Assembly (NCBI GenBank): GCA_963971535.1
Contig: OZ020599.1
Coordinates: 94,859,897 to 94,923,896, forward strand
From: Notolepis coatsorum
Lineage: Eukaryota; Chordata; Actinopteri; Aulopiformes; Paralepididae
DNA length: 64,000 nt
Direction: 5' to 3'
A program made the translations under genes and the position numbers. This document shows positions 1 to 11,767 of this stretch, one piece after another (positions within the stretch are counted from its first letter, which is position 1; each line of letters starts with the position of its first letter). Below the pieces are notes generated by a model that searched no databases, had not been told where the DNA came from, and saw only the letters and a program-made list of their open reading frames with translations.

Positions 1-1238
<1,238 letters not shown>

Positions 1239-1476
1239 GGGGGCGACAGTGGCTCAGGAGGTAGAGCAGTCGTCTGGCAATCCGGAGGATTCCCGGTTCG
1301 ATTCCCGCTCCTCCCGGGCAGCGTGTCGATGTGTCCTTGAGCAAGACACTTAACCCCTAATCCCGATGAGCAGGTTGGCACCTTGCATGGTTGCCTCCGC
1401 CGTCGGTGTGTGAATGAATGGGTAAAATGTGAGTAACAAATTGTAAAGCGCTTTGGATAAAAGCGCCATATAAAAA
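1239..1476 (+). mobile_element. tRNA-derived SINE (family A), near full length
   Basis: The 5' end resembles a tRNA-type pol III promoter: an A-box-like GTGGCTCAGGAGGTAGAG and a B-box-like GGTTCGATTCC. It is followed by a conserved body (CCTTGAGCAAGACACTTAAC) and a 3' domain with AAAGCGCTTTGGATAAAAGC. The same family recurs at 3,750, 5,677, 37,730, 42,738, 46,290 and 59,588. It is a retrotransposed repeat, not a functional tRNA gene. Confidence 0.85.
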
Positions 1477-1702
1477 ATCAGCCATTTACCATGATGTTCC
1501 CCTTCAAGATAAATGTTAACATGAGTAAACCTGGCACCACATGGGGAGGCGTGGCCTTTGCCACACTTCACACCAGCCTGGGAGGTGGGCTGTGTTTGTG
1601 CTGTTGGAGCTTACAGTATACATTGCTGTGTGTGCACATCTGAAGTAGGACACACACAGCCTGGCCTCCTGCCTCCTATTGTGACTGACACAGACACGGA
1701 AA

Positions 1703-1712
1703 GACACACACA

Positions 1713-1785
<73 letters not shown>
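1703..1785. repeat. (CA)n-(CT)n-(CA)n compound microsatellite
   Basis: A pure CT run of about 54 bp, flanked on both sides by short CA runs. ORFs translated here are only dinucleotide readouts. Confidence 0.97.
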
Positions 1786-1918
1786 TGACACCTCCTGGCC
1801 TTCCAAGAGTGTGACTCTATCCACAGAAACACTTGTCACATCAGTCTCTTTTTTTATATATCCATCCCTGATTTGGAGTTATCTTTTGGTTATTTTTTGC
1901 TTTTCTACATGTTTGATT

Positions 1919-2004
1919 GTTCATTTGTTGCTCGTTTTGTTCTAGTTGTTTTGTTTTGGATTTGTTTAAATGAGCATTTTAGTGCAAGGAATGGTTGTAT
2001 GCGC
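1919..2004. repeat. Left copy of an 86-bp direct repeat flanking a solo LTR
   Basis: It starts GTTCATTTGTTGC and ends GGTTGTATGCGC. A diverged second copy (3,157-3,240) starts immediately after the LTR. The pre-insertion locus was therefore probably a tandem duplication of this segment, with the LTR landing at its junction. Confidence 0.8.
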
Positions 2005-2010
2005 TGTTCA

Positions 2011-3156
2011 TGTGAGGATTCGCCTGTTCCCTGGACCTTTTTTCCCTGTCTCCTCACCTCACCAGCCCCCACCCTTGTGAGAACTTTTGCCTGCCTCCTA
2101 CTCTTCACCAGCCCCCACCCTTGGACATTCTGTTCCTCTACCCTCACGCACCTGTTGGGAGTTTGCAATCTGCTCGGGAGAGTACTTAGGTGGCAGGCTC
2201 CCTTCCAGTCCTGGTCGGGTCGTTCTGTATCTGTATCTGTGTTCACTCTGTGTTCATGGAGTTCTGTACGTTACCATCCTGTACGTTACCATCACCTGCC
2301 GCGTCTCCGGTGTGAGACGACGTGCCAGCCATCACCACCTGTCGCCGTTTGCCTGGAGTGGGACACCGTCTTCGCTCTCTAATTCTCTACGGGAGGTTTT
2401 CCAGTGTTCCCACTCCAGACGTCAAGGCGGCACGCCATCGCTCCCGATTCCACGGGAGGAAGGCGTCTCTTTGTGATCCTCGTTCCTGGGGTGAGGCTCG
2501 TCGTCGCTCCCTAGTATTCCACGGGAGGACGGCGTGTTCCCATCCCGGTCCCCTGGGACCCCCTTTGTTCTGCGCTGCCCGTCTGTAGCATCCGAAGAGG
2601 AGGAGGAGGATCTCCGTGCCCGGCCCCGCTGTCGGGCCCCTGTCTCCGTGTCAGGCCTCCGCCGTCGGGCCCCTGTCCCCGTGCCAGGCCCCCGCCGTCG
2701 GGCCCCTGTCCCCGTGCCAGGCACCCGCTGTCGGGCCCCTGTCCCCGTGCCAGGCCTCCGCCGTCGGGCCCCTGTCCCCGTGCCAGGCCTCCGCCGTCGG
2801 AACCCTGTCCTCATCCCTGTAAGCAGCTCTGGCCCTCGCCCTGTTCAAGGCCTTAACCCTGTTCTCTGTCCCTGTCTCCAGCCCGCCTCTCCGGGCCTCT
2901 GTCCCTGTCCCCCTCTCCAGTGCCCCTGGTCCTAGCCCTGGTCCTTAGCCCTGGCCCTTAGCCTTAGTCCCTTAGCCTGTTCGCCTCTTAAAGGCACAGT
3001 GCCGCATTTTCCATATTTCCTTGACTCTAGTGTTTTTGTGTTTTCCCTTAAAGGGACTGTGCCGCTTTTTGTTCTATAATAAATATTTGCCCTGTTTTGG
3101 CTTACTCTCATACCTGTCTTGTGTTGTGCGATTGGGGTCGGTTACAAACCATAACA
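2011..3156 (+). mobile_element. Solo LTR (Gypsy-like), 1,146 bp
   Basis: It begins TGTGAGGATTCGCC and ends AACCATAACA (TG...CA). A 5-bp target duplication GTTCA flanks it at 2,006-2,010 and 3,157-3,161. It contains AATAAA at 3,078-3,083. It is clearly related to the four LTRs at 19,748-27,253, sharing both ends and the block around CTTAAAGG(C/G)ACAGTGCCGC, but it is diverged. No internal region remains, so it is an LTR-LTR recombination product. ORFs across it, including a 169-residue one, have no recognisable protein content. Confidence 0.9.
2628..2805. repeat. 33-bp GC-rich minisatellite inside the solo LTR
   Basis: About five to six units of a 33-bp motif containing GCCCCTGTCCCCGTGCCAGG. 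The corresponding part of the related LTR array holds a different minisatellite (CTCCAGACGCG units), so this portion of the LTR evolves by tandem repeat turnover. Confidence 0.9.
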
Positions 3157-3240
3157 GTTCATTTGTTGCACGTTTTTGTTCTAGTTGTTTTGTTTTGAAT
3201 TTGTTTAAATTTGTAATGGTAAAGTAATGGTTGTATGCGC
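3157..3240. repeat. Right copy of the direct repeat flanking the solo LTR
   Basis: It begins exactly with the GTTCA target duplication and parallels 1,919-2,004 to the shared end GGTTGTATGCGC. See the left copy. Confidence 0.8.
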
Positions 3241-3749
3241 CGACCATCAAATTTACTTTATTTAATTGGATAGGGGGCAGGTATTAATAAGAATTTATTC
3301 TTCTTCCTGCTCCTTTTCGCTTATGGGTGTATTTGATTAAAATAACTAAATGAATTATAGGAATTTGTATAATATATATATTTATGTATCCTCATTTATA
3401 CAGTCTTTGAGTCAGATTAATGGATGACTGATTTCTTGTGTGATAAAAAATATCTGAATGAGGTTTATTGCCAAGTGTGTTGAACATACAAGAATGTTGG
3501 CTTAGTGTTTGCTCACACAGAGATGACATAAACAACATAATTGTTTCTTTGCTTTCGCCTCTTTGTTTGTACCCCTGCTCCCGACTACTGTCAGCGACTT
3601 CGGGTTATTGAGAAGCGCTATATAAATTAAATGAATTATTATTATTATTATTATAATGGTTCTTTGTCTGAGGTGCTTTGCACATACTGCATAATGGTAT
3701 TATATCAAAACACTACTGTGTAAACCGTAGGCCTACAGGCATTTCTAAA
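3241..3749. other. AT-rich intergenic sequence with a LINE/SINE tail
   Basis: Mostly AT-rich and unassigned. At about 3,597-3,655, TTCGGGTTATTGAGAAGCGC and a TATAAAT then (ATT)n run look like the 3' tail of a non-LTR element. No gene is supported. Confidence 0.5.
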
Positions 3750-4014
3750 TGGTAAATGGCTGCATTTATATAGCAGCTTTTATCCAAAGCGCTTTACAAT
3801 TTATTCCTCACATTTTGCCCATTCGCTCACACATTCACACACCGATGGCGGAGGCGACCATCTAAAGTGCCAACCTGCTCATCGGGAGCAATTAGGGGTG
3901 CTCAAGGACACTTCTTCAACACGCTGCCGGGAGGAACGGGAATCGAACCGGGAACCGCCGAACCGGGATTACTTACCAGACGACTGCTCTACCTCCAGAG
4001 CCTCTGTCGCCCCC
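3750..4014 (-). mobile_element. tRNA-derived SINE (family A), minus strand
   Basis: Reverse complement of the family A structure. The 3' domain (CTTTTATCCAAAGCGC) is at the left and the GGAATCGAACC B-box complement is near 3,939. The tRNA-like head ends at about 4,014 in GTCGCCCCC. It is nearly full length with small internal differences. Confidence 0.85.
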
Positions 4015-4340
4015 GTTATGTTATCTGTTTCTTTCGGGAATTACTGGATAGTAGAACTCAGAGGAAATGTGCATCTAGTAAAAGACCACTTTCTGGGGAC
4101 GGAAAGTTGAAAATGTTATTACAGAATGGGTACAATACAGTACTGCTCAATACACACAATTGTTAATGGGATGCAGACCAGAGAAAGACTTTCGTCTTGT
4201 TTACATCAGGGTCCCCCATTTTCAATTCATCATAACATATGACATACATGACATACAGGTAGACAGTACTGTTACATTTAGACATTTATGACATACCAGA
4301 GTACAAAAAATAGTCTAAAAAGAGAGTATGTACATTTGAG

Positions 4341-4475
4341 GGGGAAGAAACTGTACATTGGAGGAGGTGGGGGGGGGGGGGGTAGATGGGGTGGACTGTA
4401 CATTGGAGGTGGTTGGGTGGGTAGGGTGGGGGGGGGGGGGGGGGGGGGGGTGGACTGTACATTGGAGGGGGTTGG
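4341..4475. repeat. G-rich minisatellite with long poly-G runs
   Basis: Units of about 30-50 bp built on CTGTACATTGGAGGTGGTTG, with G runs of up to about 20 or more. The same unit recurs in the related LINE tail at 14,385-14,520. The G-rich strand fits a G-quadruplex pattern; the LINE sense strand is C-rich. Confidence 0.9.
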
Positions 4476-4745
4476 GTTTGGACATTTACAGGGGCCAGTT
4501 TCGAATTGCAGTCTCCCGTAGGTGCTCTTTGAGAGTGGTTTTGAAAGTGGGTAGTGATTCGCATTCCTTTACAGCTTTGGTTAGGGCGTTCCACATTGAT
4601 GTGGCATAATTGCGAAACGTGTTTAGTCCCTTGTTTGAGCCGAATCTGGGTTTGACATGATTTGTGGAGCTCCCTCTGGTGTTGTGGTCGTGGTATTCAC
4701 TGACCTTTGGGAAGTATTTTGACATGTACATGGGTACCTTAGTCG

Positions 4746-5373
4746 CAGGCACGTGCACACATAGAGCCCAAGGGGTGCTTGAGCACCTGCCTTTTTGAGC
4801 CTCAAAAAAAGGTGCCCTATTAAAAAGAAAATAACTTTATTTTTTTCCGTTACGCATAGACTGCCCTTCCAACTGAAAAATTATAGAATCAAAATATTAG
4901 GTAAAGAGAGAGAGATGCCCCATATTCCATTGCAGTTTGCACGGCCTCCTCAGCGTGCCTCTCCGCGGACCTATATATTTTATGCATAGCGTGGGTGGTG
5001 ATGATGATGATGATATAAACCGCTGTGGCGCATACAGTTGAATGCTGGTATTACACTCATTGAGGGACACAAAGAAGTCAAGTCCGATGGGATTTGGGAA
5101 TCTCAAATACAAATCGGGATTGAAATAAAAAATGCATTTATATTAAACAATACAGAATATACAGCACTTCTTGGGGTCTGTAGGGTAAGCACTTATTCCC
5201 TCCCCCCTGAACATTTATGGAGATGTATGGGCCTTTTAAGTCGGTTATAAAAGTGTCTTTCAAGAATAAGTGAGCTCCTGCACTGATTATTATAGTTCAA
5301 TATTCAATATTTGGTGTAGTGCCCTTTTCAGCCTTTGAGCACCTGCCCCTCTAAAGTCCTGTGCACGTCCCTG
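4746..5373. mobile_element. Non-autonomous hAT element (family ACGTGCACA), 628 bp
   Basis: Terminal inverted repeats are CAGGCACGTGCACA at the left and the complement of CAGGGACGTGCACA at the right. An 8-bp target duplication CTTAGTCG lies at 4,738-4,745 and 5,374-5,381. It has no transposase. It sits inside the older LINE. A second complete copy is at 12,820-13,736 and a right-truncated copy at 47,405-47,930. The 8-bp duplication and CAGG termini are the hallmarks of hAT. Confidence 0.92.
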
Positions 5374-5676
5374 CTTAGTCGTATAGTGTATCTTGTAGAC
5401 CAGGCCCATTGCAAGTTGCTGTACTCTGTCGTCTACTCTAAGCCATCCTAGGTTGTCAAAGTGGGCAGGGGTGAGGTGGGTTCTAGGAGTAAGGTCAAGC
5501 AGTAGTCTGACCAGTTTGTTTTGTGATGTTTGTAATCTTGTTTTTAGCGCCTGCAAGCATAGTCGTAGTACCCTTGAATGAGTGCTCCTGTTAGAGTCTT
5601 CAGGGTATTCTTGAAACATTTTAAATCAGAATAAATATTTACAACAATGATAAACTGTGTGCAATCCTCCTTTACA

Positions 5677-5756
5677 GGGCGACAGTGACTCAGGAGGTAG
5701 ATCAGTCATCTGGTAATCCAGAGTTTCCCGGTTAGATTCCCGCTCCTCCCGGGGCA
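5677..5756 (+). mobile_element. SINE family A, tRNA-like head only
   Basis: GGGCGACAGTGACTCAGGAG and a degraded B box (CCCGGTTAGATTCCC) are present. The copy stops abruptly after CTCCTCCCGGGGC, so only the head remains. Confidence 0.7.
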
Positions 5757-5799
5757 ATAAATATATAATATATATAGATATAATGCTGTATATACTGTA

Positions 5800-6528
5800 T
5801 AGTGTATAGTGTATATATATATATTGTTGTTGAAGCAGTGTTCCTATCTGTTTTGGATTACGGAGATGTGATTTATAGACATGCAGCGGCTTCCACTCTT
5901 AAGCCCTTAGACTCTGTTTATCATTCAGCCATTAGATTTATCACCGGTGATAGTTATGGTACTCACCATTGTATCCTATATAATAAGGTCGGGTGGGCCT
6001 CTCTGGCAGAGAGACGTAAGTTGCATTGCAATCTTTTTATCTATAAAGCCATAATTAGAGATTGTCCAAATTATATGAGTTCTTTATTGGAATGGACCAC
6101 TGGACCCTGTCGTACACAATCCAGTTTTTGGCTTACACTTAGAGTGCCTAGAGTTTGTACTGAACTTGGTAGATCTGCTTTTGGCTTTTTTGCCCCTACA
6201 TCATGGAATACCCTGCAAGAAACACTGAAACTAGACACTCTAGTGTCTATGGGTCGGTTTAGAACCTTAATGACCAATCAGGTCACCACAATATGTAATT
6301 GTTTTTAAATTATTACCCCTGTTTTAATTTTGAGCTATTTTATTCTTTTTAAAAGGTTTTTTATTATTTTTTTTTAATGTATTTTAAAATGTGCTCTCAA
6401 TTATTCTGATTGTCTGATGTCTTTATATTTATGAACACACTGTGACACTTGTGTATGTAACATCTCGACGGCACTGTAAATGAGTTTAATTACTGTATTA
6501 TCGAGTATAAATAAAGATTGAATGAATG

Positions 6529-6531
<3 letters not shown>
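5800..6531 (+). mobile_element. CR1/Rex1-like LINE, 3' end
   Basis: One open stretch (5,802-6,308) carries the C-terminal end of a LINE reverse transcriptase polyprotein: VLDYGDVIYRHA, LDSVYHSAIRFITGDS, RSAFGFFAPTSWNTLQ. It ends in a stop followed by an AT-rich 3' UTR with ATAAATAAAG and a (TGAA)n-like tail near 6,520. The catalytic RT core is missing through 5' truncation, so it cannot be autonomous. Confidence 0.85.
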
Positions 6532-6587
<56 letters not shown>

Positions 6588-6598
6588 TATATATATCT
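6532..6598. repeat. (TA)n microsatellite
   Basis: An almost pure TA run with one register shift, directly following the LINE tail. Confidence 0.95.
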
Positions 6599-6685
6599 GT
6601 ACATACCTGCACATAATCCTTTTATGTAGCTACTATATATATATTCTATAGAATAATATAAAAGGGATATAAAAATATATATATT

Positions 6686-6827
<142 letters not shown>

Positions 6828-7095
6828 ATTTGATTTATAAAGCGCTTTTCAAGTACCCAAAGACGCTGAACAAATTGAGAATTCAAAATATCAAACAAGT
6901 GATGTATATGGAGATAATTCGTGTTGATGGTATTTTACAAAATGCACTGGGGGGCAAAGGTCAACGTTAGAAAACACACAGGATTTTTATATCCAGCACC
7001 ATATGGTATAGCTCACGCTATAAAGTCGGACACTGCCCTCTAGTGGTATATCTAGGTATGAGGTGGTGCTCTGTCAGAACACCCTGCACCTACCC

Positions 7096-8212
7096 CATTT
7101 ACATTTAGTCATTTAGCTGAACGCTTTTATCCAAAGTGACTTACAAGTTTTGTACGACAAGTCATCAGGAAGGGCACAACTCTATCAGCTGAGTAACAAT
7201 GTTCATCAAAGTGTTGAGTGCTACAGTGTAGGTTAGTATATTAGGACAAGTGCACGACAGTAAGGTTAGTTAGGGTTCGATTTTTTTTCTTTTTTCTTTT
7301 TAATTCAGATAATGGTTGAAGAAGTGCGTCTTTAGTTGACGGCGAAAGATTGGATGGGTTTCGGCTGTTCTAACTGGGGTGGGTAGTTAATTCCACCATT
7401 GTGGGGCAAGGACTGAGAATAGGCGACTTCTCTTTGATGACCCTCCCGGAGCTTGGATAGGAGTAGGTCTGAGGCGGCCAGAAGATGCAGAGTGTAGCGG
7501 TCTTGAGGGTGTGTAGTTAGAGACCATTGACCGGAGGTAAGCGGGAGCGGTTCCCTTTGCCGCACGGTATGCTAGGTCGAGGGTCTTGAAGCGGATTCGT
7601 GCAGCAATGGGGAGCCAGTGCAGGTCCCTAAGAAGTGGGGTGACATGGGCCATACTGTAGGTTTGAGATCAGGCGGGCCGCTGCGTTCTGAATGAGTTGA
7701 AGAGGCTTAGTGGCAGTGGCCGGGAGGCCAGCTAGCAGTGCGTTGCAGTAGTCGAGGCGGGAGATGACTGTTGATTGGACGAGGAGTTGGGTGGCTTCTT
7801 TTGTCAGGAAGGGGCGGATCCTTCTGACGTTGCTCAGGAGGAATCTGCAGGTTCTGGTTGTCGCTGCGATGTGAGCAGAGAAGTTCAACTGGTCGTCGAG
7901 GACAACACCAAGGTTCTTGGCGGTCGGGGACGCGGTCACAGCTGCATTCTCGACTGTGATGGAAAGGTCGGTCAGGGGGGAGGATTTGGCCGGCAGGTGG
8001 AGCAATTCTGTTTTGCTTAGGTTCAGTTTGAGGTGGTTGGTCGTCATCCAGGCGGAGAGATGTCAGACAGACAGGCCGAGATCCGCTCAGAGACGTGGAT
8101 ATCTGAGGAAGGGAAGGAGAGGAAGAGTTGAGTATCGTCGGCATAACAATGATAGGAGAAGCCATGAGACGTGATAATGTTACCCAGTGATTTAGTGTAG
8201 AGGGAGAAGACA
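7096..8212 (-). pseudogene. L2 (Maui-like) LINE, RT C-terminal half and 3' tail
   Basis: The minus strand encodes the L2-clade reverse transcriptase from the catalytic YADD motif (complement at about 8,133-8,144, in the context [12 protein letters not shown]) to the C terminus (VISRLDYCNALLAGLP, HVTPLLRDLHWLPIAARIRF). Frameshifts split it over several frames. The 3' tail, the complement of TTTGGATAAAAGCGT plus TAAATGACTAAATG, is at 7,096-7,150. Sister copies lie at 38,095 and 48,085-52,525. It is 5'-truncated at a poly-C run and inactive. Confidence 0.9.
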
Positions 8213-8533
8213 CCCCCCCCCCCCCCTTCATGCATCCATGATGAAACATAATACAGATAATCTAAATTTGATTTGAGAACAGTAGCTAGTCCAGGGAAGA
8301 AACGATAACACGTTTACTAGAATACATTACGGAGCATTTTGGAAATGACACCAGACCACCCTGAAACTACACTCATATTCACGACGGTATAAAACGGAAA
8401 TGTATGGATGGAAAAATTATCTGTTTTTTGCATCTTGACTGGAAGAAACTCAATGACAATCGACCTTATTATTATATCCATAGATATAATATAGCTTTAG
8501 GCCTGCAAACACAGCCACGTATCCCCATGTTAA
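8213..8533. other. Unassigned sequence after a poly-C run
   Basis: A poly-C run at about 8,213-8,226, then sequence without recognised features. GGTATAAAACGGAAAT near 8,386 recurs near 9,659, suggesting that both belong to one degraded repeat. Confidence 0.5.
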
Positions 8534-9851
8534 CACTTTGAGTGCCAACGACGAGATATCTTGTTTGTTCATGCCGACAATTGAGTGCCAGAGAGACGAG
8601 AGATCTCGTTTTTGATTTTTTTTTTTTTTTTTATTAGCGATTTCCATTCATATTTCATCAATCTAGCCTCCCGTTACCACTGGAACTCTCTCTGAGCTCC
8701 AGTGGGAAAATACCGCCCCCTATCGTCTCTCCATGTGGTACTGCACCTCTTTGGATTAGACTGAATGAAACGCATGGGGGAAAAAAAATCCTGCTTCCTC
8801 ATTTTACTTCTCAGGCAAGTCACCCGAGACGATCGGATCCATTGTGGAGCCTCAGAACAGCGGGGAATCGGTGTTTCGACCACCCAGCGTTGGATCAATA
8901 AACGCGATCGATATTTGGAATGGCGATCAGGAATTGGAATAATCTTTTTGGAGATAAGGAATCTATTTTACCAGTCTTAGGATAATCAGAGCTTTTTTCA
9001 CAGAGATATCAACATGTGTGTGTGTGCGTGTGTGTGTGTGTGCTGATCAGGAAATAAGATAATAGATTTTTCAGCCCGCTTCTATAGCGTGCATAAGTAC
9101 TAGGGCTGTACCCGACTAAGGATTTGGATAGTCGACTATGATTGGCCAAAATTTGCCGTTAGTCGACTATTAGTCGACAAAAAAAATAAAAGTCTAATAT
9201 ATATATTTTTTTTATCATTCCATTTGGGCTGTGGGGGGTGCTTAATGTCTGAAGGAGTCGACTGAAGGCTTCTTGTCCTCTGCAAAAGCATGCAATTGGT
9301 CCACTGATGGATACATCTTGATATTTGTCTAGTCTAGTGTGTTCATTAGATGGGTGAAATCCTCTTTCAGTGCCTCTGTGCCTGTTTTCGTAGGCAGTTA
9401 GCATCTGGTATGCGTGCCATTAGCGTTAGCCACGCTTCTAGGCCTCTTTTCTTTTGGAAAGAATGATACAAATTTATTTTTTCAAAATAATTTATAAAAA
9501 GATTTAAAAAAAATTTGACTACATTTACATTTATTCATAAATAGGCCGAAAAATGTCAACGTTTTTTGTGTATTCCAGTATATTCCAGTAAAGGGCGATT
9601 ATCACAGAATCTTCTGAAATTTTCTGGAACTTTCATAAAACAAGCGTTTTTCAAAATGGTATAAAACGGAAATAAACCGATTAAAAAACAATCCGTTTCG
9701 ACAATGTTGACTGCAAACAAGTCATTGATAAGCGACGGTCGTATTATACACATAGCCATAATTTAAGATGTAGTTTATGCGTTCGCAAATATGAGAGCTC
9801 TATCATTGAAGTGGGCGTTGGCACGCAACGGGGTTCGGGGCACGGAAAGTG
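8534..9851. mobile_element. piggyBac-like non-autonomous element (putative)
   Basis: TTAA lies on both sides (8,530-8,533 and 9,852-9,855). The termini are imperfect inverted repeats: CACTTTGAGTGCC at the left and the complement of CACTTTCCGTGCC at the right. A second similar end (CACTTTCAGCGCC complement, then TTAA at 9,911-9,914) lies just beyond, so nested or alternative ends exist. The interior lacks a transposase. It holds a (GT)n run near 9,014-9,041 and, near 9,100-9,180, TCGACTA-rich sequence resembling the end of another DNA element. Confidence 0.5.
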
Positions 9852-10044
9852 TTAAAAGGCGCTGGCCTTTCAACAGTAACAGTAAACAGCGCCATCTGGC
9901 GCTGAAAGTGTTAATAGGCCTCTTTGTTTACGGTTTGATTATCACTGATACAAAGTAAAATAGTGCAGTTCAATAAAATAGTTAGTCAAATAGAATAAAA
10001 TAATGCAATAGTGTATTGCAATAAAATAGTTATCATCATATTTT

Positions 10045-10240
10045 TTCGGGAGGCCGGTAAGGAGTGCATTACAGTAGTCGAGTCAGCTTGAGATAAAGGC
10101 ATGGATCTGGTTTTCAGCGTCCTTTTGATTTATAAATGGCCGTACTTTAGCTATGTTTCTAAGGTGGAAGAATTATGTTTTTGTCAACTTGTTGATTGTG
10201 ATTTAAAGCTTAGGTCTGAGTCTACCATAACACCAAGACT
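10045..10240 (-). mobile_element. L2-like LINE fragment, minus strand
   Basis: The complement of the segment encoding the DYCNALL-type motif (GGAGTGCATTACAGTAGTCGAG) is recognisable, followed by diverged coding sequence. It is a short and old fragment. Confidence 0.6.
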
Positions 10241-10899
10241 TAACTCACTCAAATACAGTTAGCAGCTGGATAGACTACAGATGGAAATTAGCTTCTGCTA
10301 AATCTGGTGCAAACATATTTTCATGTAACAATGATTAATTGTCAAAAGAAAATAAAAAAATGTTTTAAGTAGATTCTGGGCTTTTCAGAAAACATTCAGG
10401 GCTTGAGCCCAAGTAGCCACCCCCTAGCCCCGCCCCTGCAAGTCCCACCCAGGGCAAACCTCCCTCTCAGGGCGCAGTTCCCTCTCTCAGGGTGCAGTTC
10501 TAGGCCTGGCTCCTACACAGTTTTAAAGCCTGACAGTCTCTTGTTTGATACCCACACAGTTTAATACCTGACAGTTTTGAACCTGTAATAAAAAGCAATA
10601 GACAGAGTAAAATAATACAGTGCAATAAAATAGTAGAATAGAATAGATAGTACAATTATGCAATAGAATGGACAGAGTAAAATAGTGCTACAGTACAATC
10701 AACAATCAATCTTGGCGTCCTGGCCAAGATAGGCAGCAGCACAGTTACAATTTCAAGTTTACAGACACAAACTATTTAAAAAACAAACATATAGCACAAG
10801 GACAATTCACAGAACCATTCATAGTCATTAAGAACATCTGCAGCCAGATGTGCTGGATTCCATATGTGTATGAAGTACACATGATAAATATGACATCAT
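10241..10899. other. AT-rich intergenic sequence
   Basis: Low-complexity stretches repeat AATAGA/AATAAAATAG motifs (also at 9,950-10,030). A CCCTCTCAGGGCGCAGTTC motif is repeated twice near 10,460-10,500. No gene or bounded element is supported. Confidence 0.45.
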
Positions 10900-10915
10900 A
10901 TGAAGTACACATTTA

Positions 10916-11360
10916 TTTAAATTTTTTTTCTTATCTTTTTCTTCCTTCTTTTTCCATTTTTCTCCCCTCCAAATGTTAGTCGTTATGCCAATTCCCCCTA
11001 CCGTCGGTCTGGGAGGGCGGAGACTATCACATGCTTCCTCCGACACATGTGTACCCAGCCCACCACTTCTTTTTCACCTGGCAGCGCGGACTCTCACTGA
11101 GAGAGTGTAACATGTGGAAGGTCACACTACCTCTCTTAGATCCTTTCCTCGCTGTGCAGGCGCCCCGACCGAACTGTAGGAGTCGCTGTCCACAACGACC
11201 CAGACCCACCCACCGGCTTCCCTCCAGCTGACTCTGCCAATCGAGCCAGTATGACGGCAGGCCAAGCCGGAAGCAACGCTGACAGCTGGATTCGATACCA
11301 GTAACCAGTGTCTCTTGTGTTGGTGACGAGCGCCTTGTCCGCTGCGCCACCCAGCCGCCC
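10916..11360 (-). mobile_element. Full-length tRNA-derived SINE (family B), minus strand
   Basis: A perfect 16-bp target duplication ATGAAGTACACATTTA flanks it (10,900-10,915 and 11,361-11,376). Read on the minus strand it starts GGGCGGCTGGGTGGCGCAGC (tRNA-like A box), has GGTATCGAATCC as B box, a long non-tRNA body and an A-rich 3' end. At about 445 bp it is long for a SINE. It is the intact reference for the interrupted copy at 18,331-27,450. Confidence 0.93.
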
Positions 11361-11384
11361 ATGAAGTACACATTTAAGTTACGT

Positions 11385-11767
11385 TTATTTGGATCCCATT
11401 CCCCATTAGCTGTTACAAATGGCAACAGCTACTCTTCCTGGGGTCCACAGAAAACAATAAATACAAACAAACATAATTAAAAATAAAACCAACAATAACA
11501 AACATACGAAACACTATACATAACAAAACATAATCAAACACCCCCCCCCCCCACACCCATCCAACCCAACTCATTACATTAGCATTATATCAACATATTA
11601 CAAAATGTAAAATAATAAAATGTTATATGTCAAGCATTGTGCCTGTACCCAAAAATAACCTCTTTACTTGCTTTTTAAAGCTTTCTTTGCTTGTTGCTTG
11701 AGTAATTGCATATGGCAACCTATTCCACTGTGAGATGGCCCTATACATAGCAGTTATTTTCATTGCA
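11385..11767 (-). mobile_element. LINE 3' end, minus strand
   Basis: The minus strand encodes a short LINE C-terminal piece (YRAISQWNRLPYAITQ). It is followed by a 3' UTR whose end (complement of GGACCCCAGGAAGAGTAGCT ... AGCTAATGGGGA) matches the plus-strand copy ending near 17,965. A poly-C run interrupts it at about 11,541. Confidence 0.75.

Larger units (their letters stand above)
4107..5640 (-). mobile_element. CR1/Rex1-like LINE, 3' part, minus strand, interrupted by hAT
   Basis: The minus strand encodes the C-terminal tail of a non-LTR retrotransposon polyprotein. One piece is on 5,620-5,374 (LDLTPRTHLTPAHF...). The continuation on 4,745-4,486 contains HDHNTRGSSTNHVKPRF and NYATSMWNALTKAVKECESL. 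The reading is split by the hAT element at 4,746-5,373; removing it restores continuity across the duplicated CTTAGTCG. The 3' UTR extends left to about 4,107 and includes a G-rich minisatellite. Related 3' ends occur at 14,275, 14,831, 18,880, 48,748, 49,330 and 62,399. The element is 5'-truncated and inactive. Confidence 0.8.

Noticed and set aside
1239..1330. Possible tRNA gene from A-box and B-box-like sequence (also at 18,333, 32,718, 37,730, 59,588)
   Set aside because: No consistent cloverleaf or anticodon arm, and each is followed by a SINE body and 3' domain or flanked by long target duplications.
1873..2382. 169-residue + strand ORF
   Set aside because: Runs from flank into the solo LTR with no recognisable domain.
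2422..2814. 130-residue minus Arg/Gly-rich ORF
   Set aside because: Antisense readout of the 33-bp LTR minisatellite.
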